Shown piece by piece: positions 31,781-40,626 of a DNA stretch of 64,000 nucleotides. The stretch is from Pseudomonas sp. TH31 (lineage in GTDB: Bacteria > Pseudomonadota > Gammaproteobacteria > Pseudomonadales > Pseudomonadaceae). Within the stretch, counting starts at the first letter, position 1. Each line of letters opens with the position of its first letter. The stretch covers positions 1 to 64,000 of the forward strand of contig NZ_JAEKEZ010000029.1 of assembly GCF_016650815.1 (NCBI RefSeq), in the 5' to 3' direction. A program made the position numbers and the translations under genes. Under the pieces are notes generated by a model. That model was not told where the DNA came from. It was given only the letters and a program-made list of their open reading frames with translations, and searched no databases.

Positions 31781-32637
31781 ATGTCCGCAGAGCGTAAACC
31801 CAGCCAAGTTGTGGAGGGTGTTGAGTCGAGCGTGGTCACCACCATCGATCAGCGCCGATCGCCAAATGTCGCAACCGAGGTTGCAGCGCAATCTAACGAC
31901 GCTGCCAGCATCATGTCCGTGATCATCCAGGTAGCCGCCAATCCAAATGTCGATGTCGGCAACATGGAGCGGCTGATGCAGATGCATGAGCGCCACGTCG
32001 ACCGACAGGCTTCAGCAGCGTTCAGCACTGCAATGGTCAGCGCGCAGAAACGAATCAAGCCGGTGACGCGTAATGCAGTCAACAAACACACCGCCAGCAC
32101 CTACGCCACGCTCGAAGATATTGACCGAAAGATCAGCCCGATCTTCACCGAGGAAGGTTTCTCGCTGTCCTTCGGCACTGCCGATTCCCGCCTGCCTGGT
32201 CATCTCCGCATCACTTGTGAATGCATGCACGCCGGCGGCCATACGAAGCTCTACCAGCTAGACCTGCCGATTGATGCCGCCGGATCTGGCGGCAAGACAA
32301 ACAAAACCGGTGTTCAAGCGAACGGCTCGACGATCAGCTACGGCCGGCGATACCTGACCCAGATGATTTTCAACGTCACCACGACCGATGACGACGATGA
32401 CGGTAATTCGGGGCTCTACCCGCAGCGGCGTCGCCGCCGGAACCTGAAGCTCTTCCTCCCTACCCTCCCGAAAAGTTCGCCGAGAACTTCCCTAAGTGGG
32501 TCGCCATGATTCTGGGCGGACAAAAAACTGCTGAACACATCGTCGTGATGCTCGGGTTTAAGGCATCTCTAACCGAGCACCAGAAAAAAACCATCCTCGC
32601 AATCATCGCGCCATCAAAAGAAGGAGACGCATCTTGA
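31781..32637 (+). pseudogene. ERF-family single-strand annealing protein, frameshifted near the C-terminus
   Basis: The ERF domain is complete (MQMHERHVDRQASAAFSTAM, then TYATLEDIDRKISPIFTEEG, and the GSTISYGRRYLTQMIFNV signature). After the acidic linker (TTDDDDDGNSG) the G4 run at 32410-32413 is one base short. The original frame ends at 32509 with a nonsense tail; the other frame continues with ALPAAASPPEPEALPPYPPE to a stop at 32635. That stop overlaps the TTG of the exonuclease gene, as expected for the intact gene. The annealing domain itself is unaffected. Confidence 0.85.
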
Positions 32638-34277
32638 AAATCCATTCGGTAATCCAAGGCTCCGAAGCCTGGCATGCGCTCCGCGCCAACTACTTCACCG
32701 CCTCCGAGGCGCCAGCCATGATGGGCGCCTCGAAGCAGATGAAACGCACCGAACTGCTTAGTGCTAAAAAGACCGGCCTCGACCGCGACGTGTCGTGGTG
32801 GGTGCAGAAATACCTGTTCGACAAAGGCCACGAAGCTGAAGCCATGGCCCGCCCGATTCTGGAGGCACAGATCGGTGAAGACCTCTTTCCCGTTGTCGGT
32901 ACCGATGGCGACCTGCTCGCCTCGCTCGACGGCTGCACCATGCTCGGCGAGACGCTGTTCGAGCACAAAATGTGGAACGAACAACTGGCCGCCGACGTGC
33001 TGGCCGGCAACCTGGACCCGCACTATTACTGGCAGCTCGAGCAGCAGCTGTTGGTGAGCGGCGCCGAGAAAGTGATCTTCGTTTGCTCCGACGGCACTGA
33101 AGACAACTTCGTGTCGATGGAATACACACCGGTACCGGGCCGCGCCGCGACGCTCGTCGCTGGTTGGAAGCAGTTCCAAGCCGACCTGCTCGACTTCACT
33201 CCGATCGAGGTCATGCCTGAGGCCGTCGGCAAGACTCCGGATAGCCTGCCCGCACTGCGCATCGAAGTTACCGGCATGGTCACCGCCAGCAACCTGGAGC
33301 AATTCAAGGCACACTCGCTGGCAGTCTTCGCGTCGATCAACACCGAACTGGAAACTGACCAACACTTCGCCGACGCCGAGAAAACCGTCAAGTGGTGTGC
33401 TGATGTGGAAGAGCGCTTGGAAGCAGCCAGGCGACACGCGCTGAGTCAAACGGAATCCATCGACCTTCTATTCCGCACAATCACCGAGATCAGCGCCGAA
33501 GCGCGCGACAAACGACTGATGCTCAACAAACTGGTGACGGCCCGCAAGCTGAGTATCCGCCAAGACATCGTCATGGATGCCGCCAAAGCACTGCAGGCTC
33601 ACATCGACCAGATCAACACGTCGCTGGGCGGCAAGGCTCGCATGCCGGCGGTGCCCGCCGATTTCGCCGGTGCCATCAAGGGTAAGAAGTCCATCAGCAG
33701 CCTGCGCGATGCCGCCGACTCGGAGCTGGCCCGGGCGAAGATCGCCGCCAGCCAGGTCGGCGACAGCATTCGCGCCAACCTGGCCAGCTATGACGAGCTC
33801 GCCGCAAACCATGCGTTCTTGTTCAACGATCTCCAGCAGCTCGTACTGAAGGCGAACGATGACCTGGTCGCGCTGATCAAGGTGCGGATCGCCGACCATC
33901 AGAAAGCCGAAGAAGTGAAAGCAGAAGCCACGCGGACGCGGATTCGAAACGAAGAGCTGCAGCGGATCGAAGACGAAGCGAAGGCGAAAGCCGTAGTCGC
34001 GATCATTGTTGAACCTGCTGCTGTCGAAACTCCCGCACCAGCGAAAGCTGCTCCAATTGTTCAGGCCGCGCCGAAGCCTGCTCCAACGCAAGCCAGCCAA
34101 CCGGTGGCGATGCAGGCAGACGTCTATGACCTCGAAGCGCTGATCAAGGCCGTCGCCTATGGCCAAGCCCCAATCTCGATGCTGACCGTGGACTGGGAAA
34201 ATCTCGACGCACTTGTCGCGGACCAGGGCGCCAAGTTCAGCATGGCCGGCGTGAGGCTGGTGAAGGTGGCCGCATGA
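32634..34277 (+). CDS. YqaJ-type recombination exonuclease fused to a helical C-terminal region
   Basis: 547 residues from a TTG with AAGGAG eight bases upstream. The YqaJ/lambda-exonuclease domain (residues 1-190) shows GSEAWHALRANYFTASEAPA, GHEAEAMARP, a metal Asp (LASLDG) and EHKMW as the D-E-K core, then HYYWQLEQQL. The remainder is a long helical region (DUF1351-like) and a Pro/Ala linker (VETPAPAKAAPIVQAAPKPA). Works with the ERF annealase as a two-part phage recombination system. Confidence 0.85.
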   Translation: MKIHSVIQGSEAWHALRANYFTASEAPAMMGASKQMKRTELLSAKKTGLDRDVSWWVQKYLFDKGHEAEAMARPILEAQIGEDLFPVVGTDGDLLASLDGCTMLGETLFEHKMWNEQLAADVLAGNLDPHYYWQLEQQLLVSGAEKVIFVCSDGTEDNFVSMEYTPVPGRAATLVAGWKQFQADLLDFTPIEVMPEAVGKTPDSLPALRIEVTGMVTASNLEQFKAHSLAVFASINTELETDQHFADAEKTVKWCADVEERLEAARRHALSQTESIDLLFRTITEISAEARDKRLMLNKLVTARKLSIRQDIVMDAAKALQAHIDQINTSLGGKARMPAVPADFAGAIKGKKSISSLRDAADSELARAKIAASQVGDSIRANLASYDELAANHAFLFNDLQQLVLKANDDLVALIKVRIADHQKAEEVKAEATRTRIRNEELQRIEDEAKAKAVVAIIVEPAAVETPAPAKAAPIVQAAPKPAPTQASQPVAMQADVYDLEALIKAVAYGQAPISMLTVDWENLDALVADQGAKFSMAGVRLVKVAA

Positions 34278-34792
34278 TCAGCAACCACCTCAACATCATC
34301 AACGAGCGCCAGCCGGCAGCCAACGAACTTGCCGCCCAGGTAGCGCAGTACCTGGCTACGGGCGGCGAGATCCGAGCACCGAAGTCCAACGCCCCGATGA
34401 GATCGTTATCCAATGGGTGCCAGCCTCCGAACTTCCAACGGCCCGCGGTGAAATCCGAAACGTCGGAGCAGGTTTCGCGGATTCGCGCCCTGGCCAAAAC
34501 CCTGAACCGGGCCGAGATATGCGAGAAGGAAGGCATATCGACGGGGGTTCTTCGAGGCATCGCCGCTCGTTACGCCATCGACTTCACGGCAGGCCCCAAG
34601 AAGGCCTTCGCGCCGAACAAAACAGCGCCTGAATCTGACGCAATGCTGGTCACCCAGGTGAAGGCTTGCATAGCGAAAGGCATCAACCGAACGCGGTGCT
34701 GCGAAGCCTTGGGCATCAGCTCGACTCTGCTTTACCGACTGATCAAGGATTTCGACATCGATTATCCGAAGCTGGAGCCGGCGTTTCGATGA
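34274..34792 (+). CDS. Helix-turn-helix phage protein
   Basis: 172 residues, start overlapping the exonuclease stop (ATGA). Two HTH-like repeats: NRAEICEKEGISTGVLRGIA (about 77-96) and NRTRCCEALGISSTLLYRLI (about 137-156). Likely DNA-binding; target unknown. Confidence 0.55.
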   Translation: MISNHLNIINERQPAANELAAQVAQYLATGGEIRAPKSNAPMRSLSNGCQPPNFQRPAVKSETSEQVSRIRALAKTLNRAEICEKEGISTGVLRGIAARYAIDFTAGPKKAFAPNKTAPESDAMLVTQVKACIAKGINRTRCCEALGISSTLLYRLIKDFDIDYPKLEPAFR

Positions 34793-34864
34793 AGAGCCGG
34801 CCACAACAACGCAAACGACAAACCTGGCTGGCGCTGCCGGCCAGTGGCATAGAAGAGGTTGGCC

Positions 34865-35191
34865 ATGGCCAAGACTGGACAAGAGCGATCAGCGAAGGCC
34901 GCCGAGAAGCGGATCGAGTACGACGAGAAGGAATTGCGGCACCGGGTCAGGCTCGGCACCCGGCAGATGCTTGATGATCTGATGTCCTGGAACGATATCG
35001 AGGAAATCAGCGAGGCAGTGCAGAACCTGATCCTGAACGCTCATGCGCTCGGCCCTACTCTTTCCTATCAGGCGATTGGCAGTCCGCGCCACAAAGTGCT
35101 AATAAGCGAAAACGTGGCGCGGATGTTTCGAAATGAGAGCATGGCCGAGCTGAAGCGCGATCCTGGCGATGAAAATTTCTCGCCAGCCTGA
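34865..35191 (+). CDS. Phage hypothetical protein with basic N-terminus
   Basis: 108 residues from the ATG at 34865 (AGAGG upstream). Starts MAKTGQERSAKAAEKRIEYD, then KELRHRVRLGTRQMLDDLM; the pattern is common in Pseudomonas phages and resembles small ribbon-helix-type regulators. Function unknown. Confidence 0.5.
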   Translation: MAKTGQERSAKAAEKRIEYDEKELRHRVRLGTRQMLDDLMSWNDIEEISEAVQNLILNAHALGPTLSYQAIGSPRHKVLISENVARMFRNESMAELKRDPGDENFSPA

Positions 35192-35202
35192 TAATTCAGA
35201 GG

Positions 35203-35334
35203 TCACTTTTCTTTTTTTGGTGGTTGCACTTTAGGCATTGGCAAAGTGTTTTGTACCGGCGGCAACCCTCGGTCATTGGCTTGGGTTGGTCCCGATGGCC
35301 GCTTGTGACCGGTGGATGGTTTGTTATCACTCAT
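35203..35334 (-). CDS. 43-residue proline-rich protein, partner of the 2-TM gene
   Basis: MSDNKPSTGHKRPSGPTQAN to PKVQPPKKEK, rich in Pro, Lys and Asn and probably disordered. Its ATG overlaps the stop of the 2-TM gene (ATGAGTGA) and has AGGAG eight bases upstream. Coupled second gene of a two-gene minus-strand unit. Confidence 0.55.
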   Translation of the reverse strand: MSDNKPSTGHKRPSGPTQANDRGLPPVQNTLPMPKVQPPKKEK

Positions 35335-35833
35335 ATTGAAGCTCCTGATAATGGCTTTTGAAATATTTCCGCATTTGATCTTCTGCCTTAGCCATCAGCT
35401 TTTCATTTTCTGGAAAAACCATTCCAGAAAAAGCTGACTTCATTACAGCAGATTTTTTCTTCCGTATTGCAAAGCGTTTTTCATTGATTTCGCGCTCGGT
35501 CAGATTTCCCTGAGCTACGTCAAACCAGCCTTTTTCAGCATCATCGGCCAAAAGAGAGAGCTCTACTCCTGCGGAAGCCAGAGGCTTAATTCGCGACTTG
35601 AAAGGGAGAAACTTATAAACCACCGATATGACCTGAGTGACCATAATAAAAAACGCCCAGACAAAAGCGTAATCCTTCCAGATCACCCACCCGCCTATGC
35701 TCGCCGATGATGCAACTGCCAGAATGATGCCGATCCATCGCTCAATAGACTCGGACCCCAGCTGATACAGCTCCAAGTAATAAACGTGCGCCTTAAGATT
35801 TTGCAACTCAACCCAATACTGTTGTTGGTACAT
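35327..35833 (-). CDS. 2-TM protein resembling SLATT effectors (tentative)
   Basis: 168 residues from the ATG at 35833 (AGGA seven bases upstream). An N-terminal helix (LQNLKAHVYYLELYQLGSES) precedes two TM segments (about 34-52 and 57-75). A long charged cytoplasmic helical region follows (KFLPFKSRIKPLASAGVELS, REINEKRFAIRKKKSAVMKS). This layout and length resemble SLATT-type 2-TM proteins that act as pore-forming effectors in nucleotide-signalling defence. No sensor or cyclase gene is adjacent. Lies against the direction of the arm. Confidence 0.45.
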   Translation of the reverse strand: MYQQQYWVELQNLKAHVYYLELYQLGSESIERWIGIILAVASSASIGGWVIWKDYAFVWAFFIMVTQVISVVYKFLPFKSRIKPLASAGVELSLLADDAEKGWFDVAQGNLTEREINEKRFAIRKKKSAVMKSAFSGMVFPENEKLMAKAEDQMRKYFKSHYQELQYE

Positions 35834-35958
35834 CGGGAGTCCTTCTTCGATTCGGTCCCGACTATAGCAAAATGCCATCCATTGTCGATGGAGCCCCACC
35901 ACCAATCCCCTCTGTCGCATCCGGTCACGGAGGGCGGCGCCTACCCGAGGTAACCGCA

Positions 35959-36966
35959 ATGCCCGTTCTCCACAGCGTAATCCACAAGATCGACAAAAAG
36001 CCCGACGGCACCCCGGCTGTTCTGTTCCTCGGCGGCGCCGAGCAGGTCGAGAGTCAGGCCCGCGACAATCTGATGAATCAGTTCAACGAAAGCTACAACG
36101 CCACCGCTGGCAAAGGCTGGGGTTTCTTCCACTCTGAATCTGGCGCATACCCGCTCAGCGGCTGGCTCGTCAAGTACTTGGCAGGCGGCTCCGCCTTCTT
36201 CGACTTCAGCGTCACCGCCGTCGAGCACCTGACCCGGTTGATGGAAGAGTCGAACCTGAGCACTGGCGGGCACGCCCTCTTCTGTCACTACCAACAAGGC
36301 CTGACCGATTACCTGATCATCGCCCTGGTTCAGGAAACGGAAGCGGTGACCATGACCGAGGAGCTGCACCTGATGACGGTAAAGCGCTTGGACCTGGACC
36401 ATATCCGCTTGGCCGCGCGCATCAACCTGAGCGAGTGGAAGAACAACCCACAGTCGCGCCAGTACATCTCGTACCTCAAGGGTAAGCAGGGCCGCAGGCT
36501 CAACGAGTACTTCCGCGACTTCATTGGCGCGCAGGAAGGCGTCGACGGCCCGGGTGAAACCCGCACCCTGCTCAAGGCGTTCAGTGACTTTGTTGAAAGC
36601 GAAGACCTGGGCGAAGACGGCGCCCGCGAGAAAACCGAAACGCTGGTCAGCTACGCCTTGTCGCAGGTCAAACTGGGCGAGCCGATCACACTCGACGAAC
36701 TGTCAGAAGTGCTCGATGACGATCAGCCAAAGGCGTTCGCCGAGTTTATCCAGGGCAAGGACTACGGCCTTTCGGCGTCAATCCCGCCGGACAAGAAGAC
36801 CCTGAACAAATTCCGGCGCTTCACTGGCCGCGCCGATGGTCTGTCGATCAGTTTCGAGCAGCACCTTCTCGGATCAAAAGTCGAGTTCGACGAAGCCGGC
36901 GGCACGCTGACATTGCGCAAATTACCCACCCAGCTCTCCGACCAACTCAGGCGCGCCAGCGCCTGA
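35959..36966 (+). CDS. Nucleoid-associated protein NdpA/YejK homologue
   Basis: 335 residues, the length of E. coli YejK. Starts MPVLHSVIHKIDKKPDGTPA; VSYALSQVKLGEPITLDELS and the C-terminal FRRFTGRADGLSISFEQHLL are family features. NdpA proteins bind the nucleoid. A phage-encoded copy could compact or mask phage DNA or counter host nucleoid proteins. ATG at 35959 with GAGGT seven bases upstream. Confidence 0.85.
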   Translation: MPVLHSVIHKIDKKPDGTPAVLFLGGAEQVESQARDNLMNQFNESYNATAGKGWGFFHSESGAYPLSGWLVKYLAGGSAFFDFSVTAVEHLTRLMEESNLSTGGHALFCHYQQGLTDYLIIALVQETEAVTMTEELHLMTVKRLDLDHIRLAARINLSEWKNNPQSRQYISYLKGKQGRRLNEYFRDFIGAQEGVDGPGETRTLLKAFSDFVESEDLGEDGAREKTETLVSYALSQVKLGEPITLDELSEVLDDDQPKAFAEFIQGKDYGLSASIPPDKKTLNKFRRFTGRADGLSISFEQHLLGSKVEFDEAGGTLTLRKLPTQLSDQLRRASA

Positions 36967-37009
36967 CGCCCAGCTGCGCGTGGCGCACTTGAAAGAACGG
37001 GCGCGCTAA

Positions 37010-37204
37010 TTACCCGAGACGGGTAGCGATGTAGTTAAGGTGGTTCACTGCCTCAGACTTCTGATCTGGGCCTCCAGGGCCATCACTTCCCAGCAGCGAC
37101 CCTTGGGCCTGCTTGATCAGATAGCCCTTTGGAGCCCCTGGCGTACTGTTAAGAACGGCGATCAATAGGTGTTCCAGTGCGTCTATTTGTGCCTGATTAC
37201 TCAT
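37010..37204 (-). CDS. Small phage hypothetical protein, antisense
   Basis: 64 residues from the ATG at 37204 with GGAG upstream (MSNQAQIDALEHLLIAVLNS). Helical first half. Opposite to the arm direction. Unknown. Confidence 0.45.
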   Translation of the reverse strand: MSNQAQIDALEHLLIAVLNSTPGAPKGYLIKQAQGSLLGSDGPGGPDQKSEAVNHLNYIATRLG

Positions 37205-37305
37205 CTCACTCTCCTTGATCCGGCTCCATGCCGGGCCATCAAGCAATAGCCCACAAACACAATTCACGCCAGCCGGCGAGGCAGGCGTCTGCCTGGAGAT
37301 ACCCC

Positions 37306-37605
37306 ATGCAAGCAGTTATCTATGCGGGCCTGCGCAACGGCGCCCGCGACCAACAGATCTTCGATGCCCTGACATACAAGCATGTGATCGAAGTTGCCAA
37401 GGATTTCCAGCTTGCCCCCGGGACAATTCGGGCGGCGGCGAAGCGCATCGCAAATGCAACCGTCTTCGAGCTGACACTGCTGGGGGGGGGGGCAGCCCCA
37501 TGGCAATCGGCAAAGTCGCCGCCGACTCGTTCCGCAAGGCCGCTCTCGGTGCGTATCGCAACTACCACGGTACGTTTCGAAATCTTGAGCTGCCATGCTG
37601 GGTGA
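37306..37605 (+). CDS. Phage protein interrupted by an 11-G tract
   Basis: 99 residues in the sequence as given. The first 60 (MQAVIYAGLRNGARDQQIFD, TIRAAAKRIANATVFELTLL) look like a genuine small phage protein, with GGAG before the ATG. After the G11 run (37482-37492) the frame turns into unlikely sequence. With 9 or 12 G it would fuse in frame with the next ORF. Confidence 0.5.
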   Translation: MQAVIYAGLRNGARDQQIFDALTYKHVIEVAKDFQLAPGTIRAAAKRIANATVFELTLLGGGAAPWQSAKSPPTRSARPLSVRIATTTVRFEILSCHAG

Positions 37606-37676
37606 TCACAGACGGACACCAGCGTGTTGAGGTGATGGAACTCCGCAGGATCGACACTGGCGAAGCTTCTCTGTAA
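37500..37676 (+). CDS. Small phage protein behind the G tract
   Basis: 58 residues, MAIGKVAADSFRKAALGAYR to ELRRIDTGEASL. The G11 run ends seven bases before this ATG, where a ribosome binding site should be, so its length may affect both reading frame and translation. Alternatively it is the C-terminal half of the preceding gene. Confidence 0.5.
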   Translation: MAIGKVAADSFRKAALGAYRNYHGTFRNLELPCWVITDGHQRVEVMELRRIDTGEASL

Positions 37677-37719
37677 TCCACGCGCACCTATTACACGAAA
37701 GCTCTAAAGCTCATTAGAT

Positions 37720-38474
37720 TCAATGAAATTCGTGCTGGAGAGTCTTGTTTTTTATTACTTCCGTCACAAACACTTCAAAGCCACACTTAAACTCTGGCGA
37801 TACACCTCTGCTGATTGGGGCTCCAGCAATGAATGCAAATGCGCAAAGCCTATCAAGAACCTGAGACATAATTAAAACAGCACGATCATAATTAAGAAGA
37901 TTTACTCCAGAGGGAACGCCCCCCTAACCAAAGTTGTGGGCCATGTGAGTCGAGGTAAGAATAGTTTAAAGAGCACCTCAGCGAAAAGTACTGAAAAGCC
38001 CAGTCGGCGAACCCACGATATGAAGGCGCCTCAGATGAGCAAACTGAATCTATTAACTTTCCACAGTGCCCCTGCCATAGCGTTATTACAGAAGAACCAG
38101 TCTCAGAAAATGCTTCTTTCGGGCTCCTGTTCCCCGGAAACATTACATCGTAAAGGCTCGCCCGCTTAAAAAACAACCCCTAACTCACTCTCAACTGCTG
38201 AAAGCAGCTCATTAAATGAATCCCAATGCATTTTATACATTTGCCATCTTATTGAGATTGCACTATCAGAAGATTGTTTGTTAGCAATCTTCGCGGCACG
38301 TGAGGCCGCTAATGCAGCAATAGCAGCGGCAATTGCTGAAACTCCTCCAACGATATCGGCGACGCCTACTTCTTTCTTCCACGTAAACTCCGGAAGCATA
38401 TTGAAATAGACGCCTCCAGCGAAAAAAAGCCCGATACATCCGCCCCAAATCACCCAATCCGTTTTCAAGGTCAT
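37720..38474 (-). pseudogene. About 250-residue membrane protein broken by two frameshifts
   Basis: The N-terminal frame (38474-38166) has two hydrophobic segments (WVIWGGCIGLFFAGGVYF; GGVSAIAAAIAALAAS) and then HWDSFNELLSAVESELGVVF. Removing one T of the T6 run near 38169 joins it to a second frame (KRASLYDVMFPGNRSPKEAF). Removing one G of the G6 run near 37917 joins that to a third frame (GVPSGVNLLNYDRAVLIMSQ) ending at 37720. The total length minus two bases is 251 codons. Minus strand, AT-rich, probable exclusion or defence cargo; function unknown. Confidence 0.6.
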
Positions 38475-38536
38475 CTCCCAGAATTAACCCCTAATTCGAT
38501 TATGCCGTAGCTATTTACTCTAGGCGAGGAACCATC

Positions 38537-40582
38537 ATGTCCGCACAGCAGAAGAAACACCCCTTCGATTTCAAAACTCAATACGGACTCGGCTTCAGCA
38601 CTCAGGACGATGAGATCGTTGTCGACTTCTTCTGCGGTGGTGGTGGCGCCGGTACCGGACTGGAAATGGGCCTGGGTCGCGCCGTGAATGTTGCGAAGAA
38701 TCACAGCCCCCAAGCAATCAGCATGCACACCGTGAATCACCCGGGCACAGTGCACTACACGACCGACGTGTTCGACGGTGATCCGGATACCGAGTGCGGC
38801 GGCAAGGCCGTTGGCTGGTTCCATATGTCGCCGGACTGCACGCATCACAGTCAGGCCGCCGGCGGCCAGCCGCGCAAGCGTGAGATTCGCAACCTGTCAT
38901 GGATCGGCCTGAAATGGGCCGGCAAGAAGAAGCCCCGCGTCATCAGCCTGGAGAACGTGAAACAAATCCTCCAGTGGGGACCGCTGATCGCCAAGCGCTG
39001 CAAGGCCACTGGCCGAGTGATGAAGCTGGGCGGCGCCATTGCCGAGCCTGGAGAAGTCGTTCCGGTCCACCAGCAGTTTCTGGTGCCTGACCCGAAGCGG
39101 CGCGGCCAGACCTGGGCAACCTTCGTTGCCGAGCTGCAGCACCTTGGCTACGTCGTCGAGTGGCGCGTTATCAAGGCCTGCGACTTCGGCGCACCGACCA
39201 GCCGCGAACGGCTGTTCATGATTGCCCGCTGCGACGGTGAGCCGATTGTCTGGCCAGAGCCGACCCACGCCAAGAACCCGGTCAAAGGCCAGCAGAAATG
39301 GCGCACAGCCGCCGAGTGCATCGACTGGACGATCCCGAGCAAAAGCATCTTCGACCGGCCAAAGCCGTTGGCACCGGCAACCCTGCGGCGAATCGCCAAG
39401 GGCATGAAGAAGTTCGTCATCGATGCTGCTGACCCATTCATCGTGCCGATCGCGAACTGGTCCGGGGAAAGCGTGCAATCAGCGCACGACCCGTTGCGCA
39501 CCGTAACCTCTTGGCCGCGCGGCGGTTCGTTCGCCATGGCCAGCCCGATCATCGCGCCGGCCACACATCAGGGCAGCGATCGGGTCAATGACCCACACGC
39601 CCCGCTGCCGACAGTGACCTGCGCCAACCGCGGCGAGCTGACGCTGATCAGTCCGGTTCTGGTCGGTACCGGTGGGCCGGAGTACTCGGGCAAACCAGCA
39701 TCGATTGATCATCCGGCCGGGACACTGATGACCCAGAACCATCGCGCGATCGCGGCGGCTCATCTGGTGAAGTTCCGGTTTGCTGATGAGGGCAAGGCGC
39801 TGAACGAGCCGCTACCGACCATCACCAGCGGCGGCAACTATCAGCGCCCCGCCGGAGCGGCCCACGCGATGGGTATCTCGACGGTGTTCATGGCGCAAAT
39901 GAACGGTGGCTTCAACACTACCGACGCCAAGAGCATCGAAGACCCGATGACCACTGTGACCAACACTGGCAGCCAGCAGCAATTGGTGACGGCGAACCTG
40001 GTGCACCTGCGCGGCAACTGCGATGCCCGGGACGCCGCAGACCCGCTGCACACCATCAGCGCCGGAGGAACCCACCACGGACTGGTCACTGCTTTCATGG
40101 AGCGTCAGTTCGGCGCCAGCGTTGGCCAACCCGTGGATGAGCCGGCACCGACCATTACGGCTGGCGGCGGTGGTAAAAGCTCACTGGTCGAGTTTCAGCT
40201 TTCGCCAGAGGTTGAAGCCGGTGCATTGCGGGTCGCGGCATTCCTGATCAGCTACTACGGCACCGAGAACGTGAGCGGCGCCGGCGAGCCAGCACCGACC
40301 ATCACCACCAAGGACCGTCTGGCCTTGGTAACCGTGACCATCAAGGGCACGCCGTACGTGATCGTCGATATCTGCCTGCGGATGCTTCAACCGGCAGAAC
40401 TGTACAAGGCTCAGGGCTTCCCCGCCGACTACATCATCAGCCACGGCGCCGACGGCAAGCCGTTCACCAAGACTCAACAGGTCCACATGTGCGGCAACAG
40501 CGTCAGCCCGCCGCCGATGGCTGCACTGGCTCGCGCCAACGATCCATGGCGAATCGCCGAACGCCAAGCCGAAGCAGCGTAA
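38537..40582 (+). CDS. DNA (cytosine-5) methyltransferase with repeat-containing insert
   Basis: 681 residues. Motif I VVDFFCGGGGAGTGLE, motif IV SPDCTHHSQA with catalytic Cys about 101, motif VI VISLENVKQI, motif VIII-like FGAPTSRERLFMIA, and a C-terminal MCGNSVSPPPM. Between about residues 310 and 590 eight copies of a D/E-P-L/A-x-T-V/I-T motif (such as NEPLPTITS, DEPAPTITA) form the putative target-recognition region. Probably protects phage DNA from host restriction. GAGG seven bases before the ATG. Confidence 0.88.
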   Translation: MSAQQKKHPFDFKTQYGLGFSTQDDEIVVDFFCGGGGAGTGLEMGLGRAVNVAKNHSPQAISMHTVNHPGTVHYTTDVFDGDPDTECGGKAVGWFHMSPDCTHHSQAAGGQPRKREIRNLSWIGLKWAGKKKPRVISLENVKQILQWGPLIAKRCKATGRVMKLGGAIAEPGEVVPVHQQFLVPDPKRRGQTWATFVAELQHLGYVVEWRVIKACDFGAPTSRERLFMIARCDGEPIVWPEPTHAKNPVKGQQKWRTAAECIDWTIPSKSIFDRPKPLAPATLRRIAKGMKKFVIDAADPFIVPIANWSGESVQSAHDPLRTVTSWPRGGSFAMASPIIAPATHQGSDRVNDPHAPLPTVTCANRGELTLISPVLVGTGGPEYSGKPASIDHPAGTLMTQNHRAIAAAHLVKFRFADEGKALNEPLPTITSGGNYQRPAGAAHAMGISTVFMAQMNGGFNTTDAKSIEDPMTTVTNTGSQQQLVTANLVHLRGNCDARDAADPLHTISAGGTHHGLVTAFMERQFGASVGQPVDEPAPTITAGGGGKSSLVEFQLSPEVEAGALRVAAFLISYYGTENVSGAGEPAPTITTKDRLALVTVTIKGTPYVIVDICLRMLQPAELYKAQGFPADYIISHGADGKPFTKTQQVHMCGNSVSPPPMAALARANDPWRIAERQAEAA

Positions 40583-40601
40583 CCAACCCACTCCACCGCC
40601 C

Positions 40602-40626
40602 GGGCATGACCCGGCATAGGACGCCC
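40602..40626 (+). repeat. Leader repeat (GGGCATGACCCGG...AGGACGCCC), copy 1
   Basis: 25 bp directly before the ATG at 40627 and nearly identical to 42675-42700. Includes the AGGA ribosome binding site. Confidence 0.6.

Noticed and set aside
37936..38169. Plus-strand 77-codon frame opposite the broken membrane gene.
   Set aside because: No ribosome binding site; the minus-strand reconstruction explains the region better.
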